Assembly (NCBI GenBank): GCA_964617455.1
Contig: CAZTYF010000011.1
Coordinates: 1-63,751 of the forward strand
Direction of reading: 5' to 3'
Length of the DNA: 63,751 nucleotides
DNA from: Monoglobus sp964617455
Lineage (GTDB): Bacteria; Bacillota; Clostridia; Monoglobales; Monoglobaceae
This document shows, one piece after another, positions 59,192-63,751 of the stretch (the stretch's first letter is position 1; every line of letters starts with the position of its first letter). Position numbers and translations under genes: made by a program. The notes under the pieces were generated by a model. That model searched no databases and was not told the origin of the DNA. It saw only the letters and a list, made by a program, of their open reading frames with translations.

Positions 59192-60028
59192 ATGGATATT
59201 GAAATCAGAAATCCCTGGCATCCGGACGACGCCAAGCACTACACAACGGAGCGAATGAGACATGACTATCTCATTCGGGATTTGTTCACGCCGGACAAAG
59301 TTCGTTTGGTATACAGCCATGTTGACAGAATCATCGTGGGAGGAGTTTGCCCCGCAAAGGAAATCCTCTCCTTGGAGGCAGGTCATGAATTGGGTGTTGA
59401 CTACTTCTTGGAGCGCCGCGAATTGGGCGTCATCAACATCGGCGGACCCGGAACCGTTATCTTGGACGGGGTTGAATATGACTTAGACTATAAAGACGGA
59501 CTGTATGCGGGAATGGGCATCAAAGATGTATCTTTCAAAAGTGCTGACGAGACAAACCCGGCTCACTTTTATTTGAATTCCGCTCCTGCCCACCACACCT
59601 ATCCCACAGTTAAAATAACCATGGAAATGGCAAAGAAGCGCCCCTTGGGCAGTATTGAAGAGTGCAACAAGAGAGTCATCAACCAGTATATACACCCGGA
59701 TGTATGCCAAAGCTGCCAATTGGTAATGGGAATGACCTCCCTTGATGTGGGAAGCAACTGGAACACAATGCCATGCCACACCCACGAAAGAAGGATGGAA
59801 GTCTATCTCTATTTTGAGTTGGGCGAGGACGATGTGGTATTCCACATGATGGGCGAGCCTCAAGAGACCCGCCACCTTGTTATGAGAAATGAAGAGGCGG
59901 TTATATCTCCCAGCTGGTCAATCCACTCCGGCGTAGGCACCCGCAATTACACCTTCATTTGGGGAATGGTAGGCGAAAACCAAACCTTTGACGATATGGA
60001 CAATGTGGCCATGAAGGATTTGAAATAA
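59192..60028 (+). CDS. kduI: 5-Dehydro-4-deoxy-D-glucuronate isomerase
   Basis: 278 aa from MDIEIRNPWHPDDAKHY, start after AGGAGG. FYLNSAPAHHTYPT, NMPCHTHERRMEVYLYFEL-like zinc site (His-x-His...Glu) and WSIHSGVGTRNYTFIWGM are KduI blocks. It isomerises the unsaturated galacturonate product of pectin lysis towards 2-keto-3-deoxygluconate. Together with the secreted pectate lyase it supports pectin use, although kduD, kdgK and a transporter are not in the window. Confidence 0.95.
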   Translation: MDIEIRNPWHPDDAKHYTTERMRHDYLIRDLFTPDKVRLVYSHVDRIIVGGVCPAKEILSLEAGHELGVDYFLERRELGVINIGGPGTVILDGVEYDLDYKDGLYAGMGIKDVSFKSADETNPAHFYLNSAPAHHTYPTVKITMEMAKKRPLGSIEECNKRVINQYIHPDVCQSCQLVMGMTSLDVGSNWNTMPCHTHERRMEVYLYFELGEDDVVFHMMGEPQETRHLVMRNEEAVISPSWSIHSGVGTRNYTFIWGMVGENQTFDDMDNVAMKDLK

Positions 60029-60038
60029 GACAATAAGG

Positions 60039-60075
60039 CCCCCGCAGCAACCTACAAAGCTGCGGGGGTATTTTT
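60039..60075 (+). terminator. Terminator of kduI
   Basis: CCCCCGCAGC (60039-60048) pairs with GCTGCGGGGG (60059-60068), then TATTTTTAT. Confidence 0.93.
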
Positions 60076-60103
60076 ATATTCTCAAGCTCTTTTATTTGCC
60101 CTC

Positions 60104-60156
60104 CTCATCCGGCTTTTGGCACAGATATTTGTAAAAGTAGGAGTTTTTGTAGTTTC
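60104..60156 (-). repeat. 53-bp direct repeat, copy 1 (relic of a gene end)
   Basis: Identical over 53 bases to 61933-61985, the 3' end of the membrane-protein gene at 61924. On the minus strand it encodes NYKNSYFYKYLCQKPDE as there, followed by Glu-Gly-Lys-stop. Nothing upstream of it belongs to that gene, so it is a relic of a second gene copy. Confidence 0.85.
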
Positions 60157-60202
60157 CGAAATTTTTAAAAACCAATACCGAAACAATTTTACATCAATTT
60201 TG

Positions 60203-61708
60203 CTACAGGAATTTTATCACACTTACAGAACAAAAAAGAATCACAATCATAACATTTATCACAAGCATCCCCTTATACATCGGTTTTTTTCGCCTTTTAT
60301 AACAGTAGTCGGCGAAAAAACCAATAAAGGCTCCTTCGGCAAGAATCCACAAAATCATATACCTCATATCGGATGTAAAAGCAAAAGGAAAATCAATGTT
60401 AAATTTAATAAAACTTACCATTGAAACAATCCACACCCAAAGAGTCATCGTCTTTTGTGCAAAAGACACGTCTTTATCTTTGAACATTGTAAAAACAAGT
60501 GAAACCAAACCCAGAACAATCAGCAATGCATGAATATAGTCGCTACCCCAAGCGCTGAAAGATGAAATATCTTTCCAGGTAAATTCTCCATGCATACCGG
60601 TTTTTATGAATCTCATCCAAACACTCGCATCTTCTTTAGCGCAAAAAGGTTGTTTAAAATAATTAAAAGGTATTTGCACCCATCTTTCATAAAACGATCT
60701 CCTGCCGGTATACATTGGATCATGTTCCGTTGCTTTGTAAAGATATGTAATAGGCTGATTAAATACAATATAATTTCGTATCGGATACCAAAGACCCAAC
60801 GGGACGACGATTATCGTAAACACGGCAAATTGCATTACCAATCTCTTTATTTTTTGACCGTCTTTCTTAATTATGCACTTGATAAAATGATAAATCATCA
60901 CCGGGCCGATCACAAAAGCCGCTAATGCTGCGTTTAATTTGGTCATCATACCACACCCTAAGGTTATGGCTATTCCTATTATATAACTCATTTTTTGTTC
61001 ATTATGCCATTTGGCAGTAAAATACAATGCCAGCAACATAAACATATATGTAAGTGAGTCATTGTTCATTCGCCCGGCAATGAGGCAATTCACCGGATAA
61101 AACGCCATTATAGCCATTGGTATAATTTGAACACTTTTTCTTATTTTAAGCTCATCCATTATTTTTGAAAACGCAATCAATGTAATGCAGGATGCAATGC
61201 ACGACACCGTCTGTGCCATATACAAATAGTTATCTAAATTATTTTCAATATCCGCCCCCGTGAAAAATTCCATTGTGCGCAGGAAAATTGCCGAAACTAT
61301 ATAGTAAAGAGGCGGATGATAAAACTGATACTCATTGGAAGGAGGCAAGTGACCATGCAAAACATGATAAAGATAACCCCAGTGGCCGGTACCATTCGGG
61401 TTATTTCTATTCATATCCATGCATCTCGTGAATACATGAGTATAAATCGTATAACCGCTTCGCATAATAACGCCTGCAATGATTACCAATGAGACAACTC
61501 GATAAGCGGATAATTTCCTGTTATATGCCAAATAAATACCATAAACCGCAACCAATAAAAGGCCCAACATCATGAATGACTGTGTGTTGGCAATATCAAA
61601 AATATTAAATGAGTGAAAAATTATCATGAAAAAAAGTGGCGAACTACACAGAATAACATTCCTTAATCCTTCTCCGCTAACTGTTTTCTTCAATGTAATC
61701 ACTTGCAT
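60203..61708 (-). CDS. Polytopic membrane protein, GT39/GT83-like glycosyltransferase
   Basis: 501 aa with about 12 membrane helices. The first outer loop carries charged residues and YHVLHGHLPPSNEYQFYHPPLYY, the pattern of lipid-linked-sugar transferases of the mannosyltransferase/ArnT class, followed by LIAGRMNNDSLTYMFMLLALY. It would move a sugar from a lipid carrier to an envelope acceptor on the outside. Start at ATG 61708 after AAAGGAA. It lies between two copies of the 53-bp repeat. Confidence 0.8.
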   Translation of the reverse strand: MQVITLKKTVSGEGLRNVILCSSPLFFMIIFHSFNIFDIANTQSFMMLGLLLVAVYGIYLAYNRKLSAYRVVSLVIIAGVIMRSGYTIYTHVFTRCMDMNRNNPNGTGHWGYLYHVLHGHLPPSNEYQFYHPPLYYIVSAIFLRTMEFFTGADIENNLDNYLYMAQTVSCIASCITLIAFSKIMDELKIRKSVQIIPMAIMAFYPVNCLIAGRMNNDSLTYMFMLLALYFTAKWHNEQKMSYIIGIAITLGCGMMTKLNAALAAFVIGPVMIYHFIKCIIKKDGQKIKRLVMQFAVFTIIVVPLGLWYPIRNYIVFNQPITYLYKATEHDPMYTGRRSFYERWVQIPFNYFKQPFCAKEDASVWMRFIKTGMHGEFTWKDISSFSAWGSDYIHALLIVLGLVSLVFTMFKDKDVSFAQKTMTLWVWIVSMVSFIKFNIDFPFAFTSDMRYMILWILAEGAFIGFFADYCYKRRKKPMYKGMLVINVMIVILFCSVSVIKFL

Positions 61709-61827
61709 TCAATTCCTTTCATTTTCAATGTTTTTCCGCAAAAATGTACTGTTTCTAACGGTCCGTAAAACAATTCGATTCCCCATTTAATGTCAAGTAG
61801 TTGCGGAAATGACAATATATGTTCATA

Positions 61828-61852
61828 AAAGTGTCATTGATATTTTACATTC
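61828..61852 (+). repeat. Repeated TGTCAATGATRTGTTACA motif, copy 2
   Basis: AAAGTGTCATTGATATTTTA, then CATTC, matches 21 of 25 bases at 63701-63725. The rest of 61709-61923 is AT-rich leader with no gene seen. Confidence 0.45.
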
Positions 61853-61923
61853 AATTTCATAATAAAATTATTCTCTTTTAAAAAATCAAAAATAATGGGA
61901 AACATGGCAAATTGTTATAGCGT

Positions 61924-63594
61924 CTATTTTTTCTCATCCGGCTTTTGGCACAGATATTTGTAAAAGTAGGAGTTTTTGTAGTTTCTGGCAACAAAGTTAC
62001 TACCTTTGACAGAACTGCTTTCGTCAAAATGCTTCATGATTTCGCTGTACGGCGTGGTCACTGTTGCCAAAAATTCGCGCTTGATTTCAGTAGCAGGCGT
62101 TACCGTGCCAATCAGGAAGACAGCAAGTGCCACTATAAGAAACTTCTTGTGCCGCATGCAGTTATTAAACGACCCATACTCACCCCACTCGGGAAGTTCC
62201 CTCATTATTACCTGAATAAATGTCACACAAAGATAAATAAGGCCCGGTATGGATACGCGCATACAGATATCCGCATTATCTCCTATATAAAATATAGGAA
62301 TTATAAAAAGTTCTATCAGCGTTCCGATAAATACAATGTCCGGTTTTTTTCGTATCAGTATAATTGCCGCATACAGACCGATTTCAAGCACCATAAAAAT
62401 TGCATACCATTTGGCATAATATAAAAGCTTTGCCGTATCATGGCTTTGATATGCTTGAACATATTTATCATAAATACGGAAGCCGGTATTTGTCCCGCTC
62501 TTGTTTGCGGCAGCGGCGGAACTCTTGGCCGAGACTGCGCTTCCACTTGCCGCAGCACCGGACCCGGATGCCGATACATTCCCGGCTGCGGTCTTTCCGC
62601 TGGATATGACAGCATTTGCAGAATAATATAAAAGGTATACCGGAGCTATTGCAAGCATAGCAAAAATATTCTGCAAGGAAAAAACGTCTTTGAAAAAAGC
62701 CGCAAAACTCTTCGTTTTTATTGCCTTGCAAAGTGCCGAAATTGCTCTGAGAATGCAAAATAATACTATTCCAACAAAGGGGAACGGACCAAAGGGGAAC
62801 GCAAGAATTGCAAGCATAGCTAAATTCTTAAGTCTTGTTTCGTTAATAATGCATAACATGACTATCCATGGCACAATACACTGATTGTATACCCAGTAAA
62901 GACAGGTTGTGACCGAACTGAATTGCATCCATATTTGGTTCCACCATTCAATATGAATCTGTCCGTTTAACAAATTGATCTTTTTCGTCAACAAAACGCC
63001 TACTATATCCAATCCGCTGAAAAATATAAACATAAATATTGCTATGAAAATCCTCGGTTTTTTACCGGTGTTGGTTATCATGACTAATAACATCAGCACA
63101 ATGAAGCAGCCCAAACTGCTCCAAAGCAGTAATGCGATATTCCCGACTATGTATGCCGCCCGAGTGTTATGTGAAACAAAAAGCGCGATTTTCCCAAATA
63201 CCGCCGGTACCATCCAATGACCGATATAGTAGCACATCATAGTTTTTCCGTCGTCATATGTCACCGGCCATTTTTCCGAAATAAGGTCCTTAAAAGTCAT
63301 ATTCCGTGCCACATGATCCGCTGATTGATGTACAAATCCACCTTGGCCGGCCATAAAGCACCACACAAATGCTATGACGGCTATGACGATTATCTGCTTT
63401 TTGGATATGGTTATTGATTTGGCTTTGCCGTCTCTGTGAGACGCATTTCTCAAAAAGAAGAAAAAAGCCAATGCGGCAAGCAATGTAAAAATAATTGCAC
63501 TCGGTATATTTAGCCAGCCTACATAAAAAATCACAATCGGAACAAGCGCATAAAGCACTGCAAGGATTTTGAGGTTTTTGTAACCGATTTTCAT
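61924..63594 (-). CDS. Large polytopic membrane protein, unknown
   Basis: 556 aa with about 13 membrane helices. Loops contain QGGFVHQSADHVARNMTFKDLI and WPVTYDDGKTMMCYYIGHWMVPA, resembling glycosyltransferase-like or DUF6311-type membrane proteins. A Ser/Ala/Gly-rich stretch of about 40 residues (around 335-375) is probably an outside loop. The start at 63594 follows AAAAGGAA and a consensus promoter. Its 3' 53 bases recur at 60104. A role in envelope polymer synthesis beside the transferase gene is likely but unproven. Confidence 0.7.
   Translation of the reverse strand: MKIGYKNLKILAVLYALVPIVIFYVGWLNIPSAIIFTLLAALAFFFFLRNASHRDGKAKSITISKKQIIVIAVIAFVWCFMAGQGGFVHQSADHVARNMTFKDLISEKWPVTYDDGKTMMCYYIGHWMVPAVFGKIALFVSHNTRAAYIVGNIALLLWSSLGCFIVLMLLVMITNTGKKPRIFIAIFMFIFFSGLDIVGVLLTKKINLLNGQIHIEWWNQIWMQFSSVTTCLYWVYNQCIVPWIVMLCIINETRLKNLAMLAILAFPFGPFPFVGIVLFCILRAISALCKAIKTKSFAAFFKDVFSLQNIFAMLAIAPVYLLYYSANAVISSGKTAAGNVSASGSGAAASGSAVSAKSSAAAANKSGTNTGFRIYDKYVQAYQSHDTAKLLYYAKWYAIFMVLEIGLYAAIILIRKKPDIVFIGTLIELFIIPIFYIGDNADICMRVSIPGLIYLCVTFIQVIMRELPEWGEYGSFNNCMRHKKFLIVALAVFLIGTVTPATEIKREFLATVTTPYSEIMKHFDESSSVKGSNFVARNYKNSYFYKYLCQKPDEKK
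61933..61985 (-). repeat. 53-bp direct repeat, copy 2 (within the membrane gene end)
   Basis: The 3' coding end of the 556-aa gene, identical to 60104-60156. The two copies are 1.83 kb apart in the same orientation, so recombination between them would delete the glycosyltransferase-like gene. Confidence 0.85.
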
Positions 63595-63637
63595 AGATAT
63601 TTCATTCCTTTTTCATTTGAGGATTCATCTCCGGACC

Positions 63638-63666
63638 ATTATATCAAATATTGGGTAATTTGTCAA
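63638..63666 (-). promoter_or_regulatory. Consensus promoter of the 556-aa membrane protein
   Basis: On the minus strand TTGACA (63666-63661), 17 bp, TATAAT (63643-63638) with TGA before the -10. Confidence 0.85.
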
Positions 63667-63700
63667 ATATCCCCATATATAAAATTATTTTAAAATTGTA

Positions 63701-63725
63701 GAAGTGTCAATGATATGTTACACTC
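63701..63725 (+). repeat. Repeated TGTCAATGATRTGTTACA motif, copy 3
   Basis: GAAGTGTCAATGATATGTTA, then CACTC. The motif is close to an imperfect palindrome (GTGTCA...TACAC). It lies upstream of the promoter at 63638, near the right end of the window. Confidence 0.5.
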
Positions 63726-63751
63726 GGCCTCAAAAAAATGTTACCGATATT

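Overview
The window is about 64 kb of a low-GC Gram-positive chromosome, most likely an anaerobic, pectin-degrading member of the class Clostridia. The reasons are near-consensus TTGACA-N17-TATAAT promoters with strong AGGAGG ribosome sites, a tilS-hpt pair, a TagO-type wall-polymer gene, DUF1847, CotH and AzlCD genes, a secreted multidomain pectate lyase with Thr/Pro linkers, and kduI for pectin breakdown products. I cannot name the species from sequence alone.

Left end (1-10.6 kb), accessory DNA. At 1-2730 a complete radical-SAM peptide cassette starts at its own promoter: a 72-aa Ala-Cys-Gly repeat peptide, a radical SAM/SPASM enzyme, a nitroreductase-like flavoprotein, and a flavin-binding protein fused to a 2[4Fe-4S] ferredoxin. 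At 3.0-4.2 kb lie tiny minus-strand genes: two modules of a small membrane protein with a ribbon-helix-helix protein, behind a consensus promoter whose spacer is a perfect palindrome. From 4.38 to 10.44 kb is a defective prophage: a tRNA 3' end as attachment site, the 3' end of a tyrosine integrase, then head genes (a truncated minor head protein with a toxin-like tail and an immunity-like gene, two YjcQ-like genes, scaffold, major capsid, truncated connector). It stops abruptly inside the start of an unrelated minus-strand gene.

Middle (10.8-32.3 kb). A heterodimeric ABC exporter, probably translated from a leaderless message, faces a DUF1847/SsuABC-type uptake operon whose leader folds like a tRNA with a CAU loop. 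Next come tRNA-Leu(UAG), the minus-strand genes wecB, tagO, trpS, an aminotransferase, hpt, tilS and dnaB, and a 1065-aa secreted modular protein. At 31.1-32.4 kb is a second accessory patch: a two-lobed non-coding region, two small cysteine-rich genes, a degraded copy of the ferredoxin end from 2.7 kb, and a triple 10-bp repeat.

Right part (32.5-63.7 kb), mostly housekeeping. It holds a peptide uptake and hydrolysis group (OPT transporter, orphan PqqD-like protein, small membrane protein, PepD), the pectate lyase, rpmE, pfkA, apgM and purA. A two-component system precedes a VTC/DUF4956/CotH operon. Then come carAB with an attenuator-like leader, azlCD, a PurF paralogue without the catalytic cysteine, a SWIM-finger protein, an HD hydrolase and kduI. 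Two large membrane proteins of the envelope-sugar type close the window; a 53-bp direct repeat brackets one of them.

How the genes connect: pectate lyase and kduI sit at two ends of pectin use, PepD and OPT would serve peptide scavenging, and TagO/WecB supply activated amino-sugar for wall polymers. The most novel material is the ACGX peptide cassette, the tRNA-like leader at 14.6 kb, the two-lobed RNA candidate at 31.2 kb, the small membrane/RHH modules and the phage-borne toxin-immunity pair.
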